Position numbers and translations under genes: made by a program. The notes beneath the pieces are model-generated. The model ran no database searches. It was not told the DNA's origin and saw only the letters and a list, made by a program, of their open reading frames with translations. Below are positions 1 to 9,030 of a stretch of 64,000 nucleotides of DNA, in pieces. The DNA comes from Prochlorococcus marinus str. MIT 9302 (GTDB taxonomy: Bacteria; Cyanobacteriota; Cyanobacteriia; PCC-6307; Cyanobiaceae). Each line of letters starts with the position of its first letter. The first letter of the stretch is position 1. The stretch is from NCBI RefSeq assembly GCF_000759975.1, contig NZ_JNAM01000005.1:1-64000 (forward strand), read 5' to 3'.

Positions 1-204
1 GGATCATTTAAGATTTTATTATTAGTATTTTCTTGATTATCTTTAGTCTTAGAATCATTTAAGATTTTATTATTAGTATTTTCTTGATTATCTTTAGTCT
101 TAGAATCATTTAAGATTTTATTATTAGTATTTTCTTGATTATCTTTAGTCTTAGGATCATTTAGGATTTTATTATTAATATTTTCTTGATTATCTTTGGA
201 ATTT
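1..204. repeat. 51-bp in-frame tandem repeat at the TolC-like C-terminus
   Basis: Units begin at 1, 52, 103 and 154. The first three are almost identical and the fourth has a few substitutions; a more diverged unit follows up to about 255. Each encodes 17 residues (KTKDNQENTNNKILNDS, then variants). The unit length is a multiple of three, so copy-number changes keep the frame. The array probably continues beyond the left edge. Confidence 0.95.
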
Positions 205-1994
205 GGGTTGTTTAGAATTTTATTTTTAGGGATGTAACTATCTAAAATAGGTGAATCATTTTTATCTTCAAATTCATTTATTACTTTAATAGGTTCATTA
301 TTGGTTGAATTAATTTTTATTTCATTAAGAGAGTTAATACTCAAAGATATTTCACAGGCTTTATTAATGGGAATAATGGGTAGAGTGTAAAGACTATATT
401 CATCAAATGAATTAAAATCTTTTTCCAGATTTTTTGTATTACATTTTTCTAATTTTGTTAACCCAGTAGATCTTTGAAGTTTCGCAATACTTATATTATA
501 ATTTTTTATTGCATCTAAGTAGTTAATTTGAGACTGTTTAAGGTCTCTTTGTAAATTTACTATTTCCCTTTGATTTGTAACTCCAGCTTTAAATCGCATT
601 ATAGAAATTTGAAGCATCTTATTATTTTTAATAATTGCTCTTGATGTTGAAAAAATGTTTTGTATTGAAGTCTCTAAATCTATATAGTTATTTTCTACTT
701 CTTTTATAATCAAAGACCTTTCTTTTTGGGATTGATATTTAGATTCTATAGATTTGTTTTTATAAAACTTACTTAATTGTCTAGACTTGCCAGCATCAAA
801 AACTTTCCATTCTCCAAAAAGACCTATCGAATTTGAAGTTCTTTCTTCATAGTCATCTCTATCTATTGGAGGAATAACTTCCGTTTGACCCTGATCTCTA
901 CTAATAGTAAAGGTATTAACTAAACTTATTTTGGGTAAAGAATCACCAAGCTCTTCTTTTGACTTTTCATTATTAATTTGTATATCTAAATCATAATTAA
1001 CTAGAGATAGCCTGAATTTTAGTGCGCTAGCAATACTTTCTTCTAAAGTTCTCTTCCACTCACCAATAAGTACACCTTCAGAATCAGCAATAATTTTTTT
1101 TGCGTTATTTAGACCTAGTACATTAGATAATGATTTACTTGCTTTGTTTACATCCCTAATAGATTTATTAAGAAACATTTGATCTCTAGATAATTGATTT
1201 TCTGCTTCTAATACTTCTAAATTTGTAGCTACTAGTGCTTTATTTCTTAGCCTTACATCTTTTAGGCTTTGAGAAGAGATCTTAACTGCTTTTTTAGAAA
1301 TATAAAATTTTTCTTGTGCTTTCTTTAAATTAATGAAATCTATTTTTGCTTTTAGTTCAAGATCTCTGCTTACAATAATAAAAGAGTTTTTTGCTTTTTC
1401 AAAAGTTTTTTTAGAGGCTTGTATTTGAGGATTTCTCTTTGGATTAATAATATCCCATCTAATAGTTGCTGAAATAGAAGCTTTAAATTGCTCACTTCTT
1501 TTATATGAGGTACCAGTAATATCTGGATTTGTATAATGATCTATATATAAATACTCAGGTAAACCATTGGAATTTAAATCTATAGTTGGGCTTTTTTGGG
1601 ATATGGTAGCTAATAATCTATTTTTAGATTGTTCTACTCTTTGAAAAGCTGCTTTATATTCAGAATTATTTTTGATAATTAAATTTAATAATTCATCAAA
1701 TTTAATTTTGATTATTTCTCTTTCTTTGATTTCAGAGGGCAAGGAAATTGTTGCCAATTCAACTTCCTTAGATTCATAATCATGATTTTTAGAATTGAAA
1801 ATATCTTCTTTTGGATATATATATTTTCTTGAAAGTGCTTGATCATTTATCGCTATTTCTCTAGAAACTTTGCTTAAACCATAATTGTAATTCAATGATT
1901 TTGCTTGCGATGCATTTAATAGGCCATTATTAAAAGAAAAAATGCCTTGAAATAAAATATAAAAATATATAAATTTAGAGTTAACCTTGTGCAA
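1..1994 (-). CDS. TolC-like outer-membrane efflux protein (3' end outside window)
   Basis: Read in reverse complement, one open frame runs from about 1994 to the window edge. It begins with a hydrophobic signal-like segment (FIYFYILFQGIFSF) followed by a long, helix-rich chain of two similar halves, as in the TolC/outer membrane factor family (for example SRDLELKAKIDFINLKKAQ and RFKAGVTNQREIVNLQRDL). TolC proteins form the outer-membrane exit duct for type I secretion. The last visible part is a run of 17-residue repeats rich in Asn, Asp and Lys. An in-frame stop lies just upstream and no ATG is available; TTG at 1994 is the best start. It is divergent from the isomerase-ABC-HlyD genes, which supports a role as their outer-membrane partner. 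The family call is confident; the start is not. Confidence 0.8.
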   Translation of the reverse strand, partial: MHKVNSKFIYFYILFQGIFSFNNGLLNASQAKSLNYNYGLSKVSREIAINDQALSRKYIYPKEDIFNSKNHDYESKEVELATISLPSEIKEREIIKIKFDELLNLIIKNNSEYKAAFQRVEQSKNRLLATISQKSPTIDLNSNGLPEYLYIDHYTNPDITGTSYKRSEQFKASISATIRWDIINPKRNPQIQASKKTFEKAKNSFIIVSRDLELKAKIDFINLKKAQEKFYISKKAVKISSQSLKDVRLRNKALVATNLEVLEAENQLSRDQMFLNKSIRDVNKASKSLSNVLGLNNAKKIIADSEGVLIGEWKRTLEESIASALKFRLSLVNYDLDIQINNEKSKEELGDSLPKISLVNTFTISRDQGQTEVIPPIDRDDYEERTSNSIGLFGEWKVFDAGKSRQLSKFYKNKSIESKYQSQKERSLIIKEVENNYIDLETSIQNIFSTSRAIIKNNKMLQISIMRFKAGVTNQREIVNLQRDLKQSQINYLDAIKNYNISIAKLQRSTGLTKLEKCNTKNLEKDFNSFDEYSLYTLPIIPINKACEISLSINSLNEIKINSTNNEPIKVINEFEDKNDSPILDSYIPKNKILNNPNSKDNQENINNKILNDPKTKDNQENTNNKILNDSKTKDNQENTNNKILNDSKTKDNQENTNNKILND

Positions 1995-2119
1995 ATTTTT
2001 TTTTTTTAATTTTATACCTTATTAATTTAAATGCAATGATAATTAAAATAATAATTAAATTTTTTTATAAAGTTCAAAAATTATTTATTATTAAAATTAT
2101 TTAAATAAATTTTCTAAAA

Positions 2120-2812
2120 ATGGGTAATGAAAAATATTTAAATATTTCATATGAGGAATTAGAAAATTGGGGAGTCCTAGAAAAAGTACAAAGAGAAAAA
2201 GAGAAGGACAAGATTATAATAAACGCAAAATACCCTTCTCCTGAAGTAATTGCATCTATTAAAAAAGAATGGATGAAACACTATAATCTTCAAGATGAAA
2301 ATAAATTTAAAATTTGGCTATCTTCATCTAATCTCAATGAGAATAAATTTTTATCTTTAATAATAAGAAATTGGATTTGGAAAGAATGGTGTAAGGAAAA
2401 ATTTAAAGATAAGTTATATGATTATTTTGTGAGTAAGAAAAGTAAACTTGAGAGAGTCATTTATTCTTTAATTCGGGTTAAAGATAGAAATGTTGCTAAT
2501 GAACTATATATGAGAATTAAGGAAAACGAAGAACCATTTTGGAAGATCGCTAAAAACTATTCAGATGGTCCAGAAAAATATTCAGAAGGAAGAATTGGAC
2601 CAACAAGAATGTCAGATCTAAATCCATATATTTATAAATTATTAGAAATTAGTGAATTAGGACAATTATGGCCTCCTAAAAGATTAAATGAATGGTGGAT
2701 TATATTAAAGTTAGATAGAAGAATTAAATTAGAATTAAATGAAGATTTGAAAAATAATTTATTTTTAGAACTTGGTGAAAATTATCTAAACGAAATTATA
2801 ATAAATAAATAA
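2120..2812 (+). CDS. Parvulin-like peptidyl-prolyl isomerase of the secretion locus
   Basis: This 230-residue protein has a C-terminal parvulin-like (PpiC/SurA type) region at about residues 110-210, seen in IRVKDRNVANELYMRI, FWKIAKNYSDGPEKYSEGRIGP and the downstream LGQLWPP. The pattern resembles the F..A...S......GG.LG core of rotamases, though divergent. No signal peptide or membrane segment is visible, so it probably acts in the cytoplasm. It lies 30 bp upstream of the ABC exporter gene, apparently in one operon with it and the HlyD gene, so it may keep a secretion substrate export-competent. That role is inferred from position; the fold assignment is moderately sure. Confidence 0.7.
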   Translation: MGNEKYLNISYEELENWGVLEKVQREKEKDKIIINAKYPSPEVIASIKKEWMKHYNLQDENKFKIWLSSSNLNENKFLSLIIRNWIWKEWCKEKFKDKLYDYFVSKKSKLERVIYSLIRVKDRNVANELYMRIKENEEPFWKIAKNYSDGPEKYSEGRIGPTRMSDLNPYIYKLLEISELGQLWPPKRLNEWWIILKLDRRIKLELNEDLKNNLFLELGENYLNEIIINK

Positions 2813-2842
2813 ATTAAGAATAAGTCTTGGCATTAAAGATAT

Positions 2843-5803
2843 ATGAATGAAGAAATTCAAAATTTTAAAAAATGGAAACCTTTATCAGATTTAAATACTG
2901 ATATAAAGACAGATCTATTAAAAAAAATTCGACCAATATCTTTTAATATGGGAACCCTAATATGGGATTTTAATTCACTTCCTAATGGGATAATTTTAAT
3001 TATTGATGGAAAGATTCGAGAGGTATATAGAAATGAAAATAAAGAGATTTATACTATCAAAAATTACCAAAATAATGAAATAGTAGGAATTACAGAACTC
3101 TTAAGAGGAGTAAATGATTGCGCATTTATTGCATCTGAAAATACAAAAGGATATTTAATTCCTTCTTTTGATTTTTTGCGTAATTTTTTAACTAATTACG
3201 AACTAATAAGCAAGTTTAAAGAAATTTCTTTCCAAGAAATTATCTCTTTATTTATTTCAAATCCAAATAGTTTTAATTTGGAATTTTTGGAATTAATCAA
3301 TTTAATCAAAAAATCAGAATTTACAAAAAAGGATATTACTCTCCTTAACCCTGGTAATCAAAAAATTAAGATCAATAAAAATCAGAATTTTTTAGTAAGT
3401 ACAAATAATATCGAAAATTATCCTCTTGGATCCATAATTAAAGATTCTCAAAATGTAACTGTTAAAGGAAAGTTGCCAGCAAGATTAGTTGCTTTTAGAG
3501 GTCAAGAATTAAATAATTTTTTACTAAATAAATCACAAATAACTAATTCTTTTTCTGAAAACTTAGATACAAACAACAAAATTAATATAACTGAACAATC
3601 TATTGAGGCTTTTCAAGATCTCTATGGGAACCTTAAAGAAAATATTCAATTTCCTCATCAAGAAGGAAAAGGGACCATAAATGAAACGACTGCTTGTTTG
3701 CGTATGTTATGTAGATATTATGATTTACCTTTCCGAAGAGAAGTAATAAGAAATATTCTTAATTCTTATTTAAATAAATCACCACAAAAATTTCTAAATA
3801 TAGAATTCATATGCTCATTAATCGAATTGACTGGAATAAGTTCTAATCCAATTAATCCCAAAGATATTAACTACTTAAAAAGAGCAAGTTTTCCAATCTT
3901 GTCATATTACAAAAATAATTTGTCAATAATTTGGGGTTATAAAAACAAAAGATTTATTATTAGCAACCCTTCACAGGGGCAAAAATTAGTTTCAACTGAA
4001 GAATTACTAAAAGATAAAGAGTTTTTTAATACTCCAAAACTATCATTTGAAATTTTGAATAGAGAGAGAACAAAATCATTTGATTTTAAGTGGTTTATTC
4101 CTTATGTAAAAAATTATAAATATACATTTATACAAGTTATTATTGCAAGCTTTTTCTTCCAGCTTTTAGGTTTGTTTAATCCATTATTGATTCAACAAAT
4201 TATTGATGCAGTTATCAATCAAGGCAATATATCAAGTCTCAATATATTGGGAATTTTGCTTGTGACTATGTCTTTAGCTCAAGCTTTGATTGGTTCTCTT
4301 AGAACATATATATTTTCTGATGTTACAAATAGGATTGATATTTCACTAGGATCAAAAGTTATTAACCACTTATTGAGATTACCAATTAAATACTTTATTA
4401 AGAGACAAGTAGGAGAGGTAAGCAGTAGGCTAAATGAACTTGAAAATATAAGACATTTTTTAACTAGCACTGCCCTTACTGCAATCTTAGATGGATTTTT
4501 TTCTTTTATCTATATAGCAGTGATGGTATTATATTCATTAAAACTTACTATAGTTTCTTTAGTAAGTGTTCCATTACTTGCACTTATTGCAATAACTTTA
4601 ACTCCAATAATTAAAAATCAATTAAAAAATAAAGCAGAGGCAAGAGCAAAAGTACAAAGTCAAATAGTTGAATTATTATCAGGAATTGAGACTGTAAAGA
4701 ATCAAAATATTGAACTCATAAGTGAGTGGAGGTGGAAAAAACTTTATGGTAAAGAAGTTAATTCATCATTTAAAAATATAATTACGAGTTCTTCAATATC
4801 TTATTTTAGTCAATTCTTATCCCAAGTATCTGGCCTTTTAGTTATTTGGGTTGGTGCAACTTTGGTTTTAAAAGGTGAATTGACTCTAGGACAATTAATA
4901 GCATTTAGGATTTTGTCTGGATATGTTACTACTCCACTTTTGAGGCTATCTTCGATTTGGCAAAATTTCCAAGAAACTTGCCTATCTATAGAGCGACTCT
5001 CAGACGTTATAGATTATAAAAAAGAAGATGATGAAATAGAAGATTTTGATAAGCCCCCACTACCAAGTCTCTCAGGAAAAATAGAATATAAATCAGTATT
5101 TTATACATTTCAAAAAAATCAACCAGCTATTATTTCGAACATATCATTAAATATTAAAGAGAAATCATTTGTTGGAATTGTCGGGGAAAGTGGATCTGGG
5201 AAAAGTACTTTATTAAAATTGCTTCCTAGATTAATTAATCCAGATTCGGGTAAAATTCTTATAGATAACTTTGATATCAGCAAAGTTAATCTTAAGTCTC
5301 TTAGATCCCAAATAGGTATAGTTTCCCAAGAATCAATTTTGTTTAATCAATCTGTTCAATCAAACATATCATTAGTTAAACCTGAGGCAACATTTGAAGA
5401 AATATTATTTGCAGCAAAATTAGCAGAGGCAGATAAATTTATTAATCAACTTCCAAATGGATATGGGACAATTATTGGTGAAAAAGGTTCGATTTTATCT
5501 GGAGGTCAAAAACAAAGAATTTCAATTGCAAGAACAATTTTAAAAAAACCAAAATTGTTAATTTTAGATGAATCAACAAGCTCTTTAGACTTAAAAACAG
5601 AATCTAAAATCCTCAATAATATTTTCACAAATTATAAAGAATCTACAATTATTTTTATTACACATAGGATTATGAATTTAATTAAAGCTGATAATATTTT
5701 TGTGTTGGATAATGGAATTTTAAAACAAGCAGGTAAACATAAAGACTTGATTAATGAGGATGGTATTTATAAGAATCTTTATAACCAACAATTTAAGAAC
5801 TAA
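2843..5803 (+). CDS. Type I secretion ABC exporter with cNMP-binding-like and C39-like domains
   Basis: This 986-residue fused transporter has a cyclic-nucleotide-binding-like domain at about residues 15-135, a C39 peptidase-like domain at about 265-400, six membrane helices at about 415-705 and a nucleotide-binding domain from about 735. ATPase motifs are complete: Walker A GESGSGKST near 780, signature LSGGQKQR near 885 and Walker B LLILDEST near 905. In the C39-like domain the segment NETTACLRMLCRYY aligns with the usual DCGxACL motif but has Glu where the catalytic Cys should be, and the HF motif is absent, so it looks like a non-cleaving substrate-docking domain as in HlyB. The cNMP-like domain lacks a clear phosphate-binding Arg. 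With HlyD and TolC partners it should export a protein across both membranes. Confidence 0.9.
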   Translation: MNEEIQNFKKWKPLSDLNTDIKTDLLKKIRPISFNMGTLIWDFNSLPNGIILIIDGKIREVYRNENKEIYTIKNYQNNEIVGITELLRGVNDCAFIASENTKGYLIPSFDFLRNFLTNYELISKFKEISFQEIISLFISNPNSFNLEFLELINLIKKSEFTKKDITLLNPGNQKIKINKNQNFLVSTNNIENYPLGSIIKDSQNVTVKGKLPARLVAFRGQELNNFLLNKSQITNSFSENLDTNNKINITEQSIEAFQDLYGNLKENIQFPHQEGKGTINETTACLRMLCRYYDLPFRREVIRNILNSYLNKSPQKFLNIEFICSLIELTGISSNPINPKDINYLKRASFPILSYYKNNLSIIWGYKNKRFIISNPSQGQKLVSTEELLKDKEFFNTPKLSFEILNRERTKSFDFKWFIPYVKNYKYTFIQVIIASFFFQLLGLFNPLLIQQIIDAVINQGNISSLNILGILLVTMSLAQALIGSLRTYIFSDVTNRIDISLGSKVINHLLRLPIKYFIKRQVGEVSSRLNELENIRHFLTSTALTAILDGFFSFIYIAVMVLYSLKLTIVSLVSVPLLALIAITLTPIIKNQLKNKAEARAKVQSQIVELLSGIETVKNQNIELISEWRWKKLYGKEVNSSFKNIITSSSISYFSQFLSQVSGLLVIWVGATLVLKGELTLGQLIAFRILSGYVTTPLLRLSSIWQNFQETCLSIERLSDVIDYKKEDDEIEDFDKPPLPSLSGKIEYKSVFYTFQKNQPAIISNISLNIKEKSFVGIVGESGSGKSTLLKLLPRLINPDSGKILIDNFDISKVNLKSLRSQIGIVSQESILFNQSVQSNISLVKPEATFEEILFAAKLAEADKFINQLPNGYGTIIGEKGSILSGGQKQRISIARTILKKPKLLILDESTSSLDLKTESKILNNIFTNYKESTIIFITHRIMNLIKADNIFVLDNGILKQAGKHKDLINEDGIYKNLYNQQFKN

Positions 5804-5821
5804 AGAACTTTAAAAAATTTT

Positions 5822-6787
5822 ATGAAAATAAATCTAAGTCAGGATGAAGAATATTTCTTTTATAAATCCCCTCCACTTTGGCCAAAAATTTTGTTGAGCA
5901 CTATTATAACAACCTTTGGTTTTGGTATCTTATTTGCTTGCTTTTCTAAAATTGATGAGGTCGTTGTTTCAAGAGGAGAATTACAAGCTTTAGGTGCGCA
6001 AAAACCAATTAAATCTCCATTATCTGGAGTTATTGATAAAGTTTTAATAAGAGAAGGAGAAAGCGTCACAAAAAATAAATTATTAATTACTTTTAATACA
6101 AAATCTCTCAAAGCAAAAAAAGAAGGCTTTGTGGCCAAATTAAATGAAAAAAAAATTAACTTAAATACTGAAAAAAAAATATTAAATGAACTACAAATCC
6201 TTTCACAAGTAGGCGGAATTCAAAAATTACAGTATCTTCAACAAGAAAAAAGAGTTACTGAATTAGAATATGAGATAAAACAATTGGAAGCAAATATTAA
6301 GGAAATTCAATTCAATGAGGCTGCAACAAATTTGAGGTCACCAGTAAATGGGAGAGTATTTAATCTAAGTGCTATAAGTACAGGATATGCAGCTACTTTA
6401 GGAGAAACATTATTAAATATTGTTCCAGATGGAGAAGTTGAAGCTAAAATCTATATCTCTAATAAAGACATTGGATTTGTTAAGCCAAACATGAATGCAG
6501 AAATAAGATTAGACGCATTTCCTTTTACTCAATATGGTTCATTAAAGGGAAAAGTTTTGTCAATAGGAGATGAAGTATTACCTCCAGATCAAATGAATGC
6601 AATGCCAAGATTTCCAGCCTATGTGAGATTAAATAAACAGAAATTGACTAAAGGTGATGAAACCTTTGATCTTCGCTCTGGTTATAGTGTTACTGTAAAT
6701 TTGGTAGTTAGGAATAAACCAATTATTAGTTTGTTTATTGATCCAATAAATGAAGCAATAGATAATCTTAGAGGCATAAAAAATTAG
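5822..6787 (+). CDS. HlyD-family membrane fusion protein
   Basis: This 321-residue periplasmic adaptor starts 19 bp after the exporter gene. A cytoplasmic N-terminus precedes one membrane helix at about residues 23-43, followed by a biotinyl/lipoyl-like segment (KSPLSGVIDKVLIREGESV), a coiled coil at about 95-165, the second lipoyl half (LRSPVNGRVFNL) and a beta-barrel domain ending in the typical SGYSVTVNLVVRNKP. These adaptors bridge the inner-membrane ABC protein and the outer-membrane TolC duct. It is shorter than E. coli HlyD (about 480 residues) because the helical hairpin is short, which may reflect a longer TolC-side helix or a thin periplasm. Confidence 0.9.
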   Translation: MKINLSQDEEYFFYKSPPLWPKILLSTIITTFGFGILFACFSKIDEVVVSRGELQALGAQKPIKSPLSGVIDKVLIREGESVTKNKLLITFNTKSLKAKKEGFVAKLNEKKINLNTEKKILNELQILSQVGGIQKLQYLQQEKRVTELEYEIKQLEANIKEIQFNEAATNLRSPVNGRVFNLSAISTGYAATLGETLLNIVPDGEVEAKIYISNKDIGFVKPNMNAEIRLDAFPFTQYGSLKGKVLSIGDEVLPPDQMNAMPRFPAYVRLNKQKLTKGDETFDLRSGYSVTVNLVVRNKPIISLFIDPINEAIDNLRGIKN

Positions 6788-6793
6788 AAATTA

Positions 6794-8974
6794 TTAAACT
6801 AAGTCTGTATTTATACTATTAAAAGATAAATAGTCTTTTTTATTTGAAATTATTGCAATTAAATCATCGTTAGAATCTACATTTCCAGATGAGTTATTAT
6901 CCTTAAATATGCCAAGTCCACTAATATTATTCGATGAAGTAATTGAGGTCAAATAAGTAGTAGAACCTTTCAATCTTAACTTGTCTTCAAGAAAGTCAAA
7001 GTCAGTAATATTTGCAAAATCGTCTAATAGAGAGTTTGTATAAAATAAACCTGAACTATCTCCCAAAACAAAATAATCTGATCCCCTTCCCCCGGTTAAT
7101 GTGTCAACAGAATTATAGGGATCTCCATAGAATGATCCATGAATCACATCGTCCCCAACACCTCCATAAACGAAATCACTTCCTCCTCTAGCAAAAATTT
7201 CATCAGCACCATTTAAACCATAAATCGTATTTGAATATTCATTCCCAGTAATTCGGTCATTAAAGTTAGATCCTATCGCATTTTCAATAATGCAATCGCC
7301 TGTTGAATTATAAGCAATTGTAAAACCCTTGTATTCTCCATTTATCTCACTTACAAAGCCGCCACCTCCAACTTCATTTTGAAGAGTTGCGTTTCTTAAA
7401 TCTATTGTTGAAGACTTAGATGCAGTTGAAGCGTCAATTGTATCTTTACCCGCAGCGTCCCAAATGCATTCATATCCCATTAAAGAATCACTCAATATAT
7501 AAGAATCATCTTTTCTTGCATTATATTGATTTGGTCCATAAAGATATTGAAGATGAGCTATATCAAAAGCACCTAGACAAGTCATACATCCGCAATTAAC
7601 AGGATGACTAGCATTTGCAGGTGGAGTATAACCTCCTGCTGCATACATGTTATAAGTCATTACAGTGTATGGTCCAGAATTCAAGCCATTACTTCCTGTA
7701 CTGCCAGCACTAGTTACTCCAGGGAAAACATATCCATCATGAGGATGAGCAAGACCCATTGAGTGGCCTAGTTCATGCATAGCTACTGCGTATAACCAAC
7801 TACCAGGGCCATAAACGTTATTAACACTATTTAAATAAGGTGCAAAATGATCCCGAACCATAGTTGTTAAACCATTATCCGCAGATCCTGTTGGGAAACT
7901 TGCACGTCCTATTAAACCTGGACCTCCTAAAACAGGACCCCAGAAATTTGAGTCAACTGAACCAAACAAAATGTTTCTAGTATCCAAACTATACGTTTTA
8001 GCCTCAGTAAAAGTAACTCTACAAACGTCTTCATATCTCTCAAATATTGAAAGATATGAGTTTCTTTCAATATTTGATAAGGGGTGAAAATATCCAGAAG
8101 TCAAAAGATTTCCATAATCGGTAAAGTTAATTGTTTCATCACTTGGTAAATAGAATTCAAGATCAGTCCACTCCCCAGAATCAGGATCAATGTTACCCCA
8201 TTTTGTTCCTGTGTAATTCCCTAATAAGTAGGCATTTGATATGCTTAATTGGCTCCAAGTATTGGTTGAGTTTAGAGAGTTATTACCTTTAAAATATTTT
8301 CTTCCATGATCTTCCAAGTTATTAGTATTTAGATTGAAAACCTCCTCTCGAATAAAACCTTCACTATCTACGGAACTTAATCTAATACTATAGGAAGGTT
8401 TCCATTCAAAATTTGGAGAATGGTTTATATATAAATCATTACCTGATAAATAAAATAAATCATTATCATCATCACCCTTTCCAGAAATTAACTTATAATT
8501 GTGAGAATCTGATAGGTTGGCATCTATTGTTGAAAATGATCCTATAAAACTATTCGCATTTATATTCTCATTAAAGGCACCCTGAGATATTTTTATTTTT
8601 ATTGGAGCATCATTTTTGGTATCTGTATCAGATTTGTAAGAAAATAATTTACCAGATAAGTAATCAAGATTGATATCTGATATCCAATTATCTCCAATTT
8701 CATAATAAGCAGAACTATTTTCATTTATTTCATATAAATTAAGTGGGTCGCTTTCAAAATCAGAAATTTCATATTGAGTATTTTTATTCTTTGCAATAAG
8801 TAATTTATCACTTGAAAAATCTTTCTTTAAATTATTTTCAAAATTATATTTGAAATTGATTCTCTCTGAAAAAGGATAAATATTTTTCTCATTTTCATTA
8901 ATAGACATATCATTTCCGCTATCTATATTCTTATTATTTGAATTAATAATATTTTGATCCTCTTTCTTATCCAT
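6794..8974 (-). CDS. Serralysin-like M10 metalloprotease with cadherin-like and RTX domains
   Basis: This 726-residue protein is the likely substrate of the adjacent type I system. A low-complexity N-terminus without a Sec signal is followed by a cadherin-like beta domain at about residues 120-220 (GSFSTIDANLSDSHNYKL). The peptidase domain has the extended zinc motif HELGHSMGLAHP near residue 400, which fits HExxHxxGxxH of metzincins, and a Met-turn-like TVMTYN near 435. RTX-type repeats follow at about 575-650 (GGVGDDVIHG, GGRGSDYF), which bind calcium outside the cell. The C-terminus is hydrophobic and Asp-rich, as in uncleaved type I secretion signals. The gene converges on the HlyD gene, with 6 bp between them. 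Target proteins are unknown. Confidence 0.88.
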   Translation of the reverse strand: MDKKEDQNIINSNNKNIDSGNDMSINENEKNIYPFSERINFKYNFENNLKKDFSSDKLLIAKNKNTQYEISDFESDPLNLYEINENSSAYYEIGDNWISDINLDYLSGKLFSYKSDTDTKNDAPIKIKISQGAFNENINANSFIGSFSTIDANLSDSHNYKLISGKGDDDNDLFYLSGNDLYINHSPNFEWKPSYSIRLSSVDSEGFIREEVFNLNTNNLEDHGRKYFKGNNSLNSTNTWSQLSISNAYLLGNYTGTKWGNIDPDSGEWTDLEFYLPSDETINFTDYGNLLTSGYFHPLSNIERNSYLSIFERYEDVCRVTFTEAKTYSLDTRNILFGSVDSNFWGPVLGGPGLIGRASFPTGSADNGLTTMVRDHFAPYLNSVNNVYGPGSWLYAVAMHELGHSMGLAHPHDGYVFPGVTSAGSTGSNGLNSGPYTVMTYNMYAAGGYTPPANASHPVNCGCMTCLGAFDIAHLQYLYGPNQYNARKDDSYILSDSLMGYECIWDAAGKDTIDASTASKSSTIDLRNATLQNEVGGGGFVSEINGEYKGFTIAYNSTGDCIIENAIGSNFNDRITGNEYSNTIYGLNGADEIFARGGSDFVYGGVGDDVIHGSFYGDPYNSVDTLTGGRGSDYFVLGDSSGLFYTNSLLDDFANITDFDFLEDKLRLKGSTTYLTSITSSNNISGLGIFKDNNSSGNVDSNDDLIAIISNKKDYLSFNSINTDLV

Positions 8975-9030
8975 TGAATATATAACTTTTATTATTTTTG
9001 ATTATTGCATAATTTATATACTTTACAAGT

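Noticed and set aside
1-255. CRISPR array, because of the regular repeats
   Set aside because: Repeats are contiguous 51-bp units without spacers and encode an in-frame peptide.
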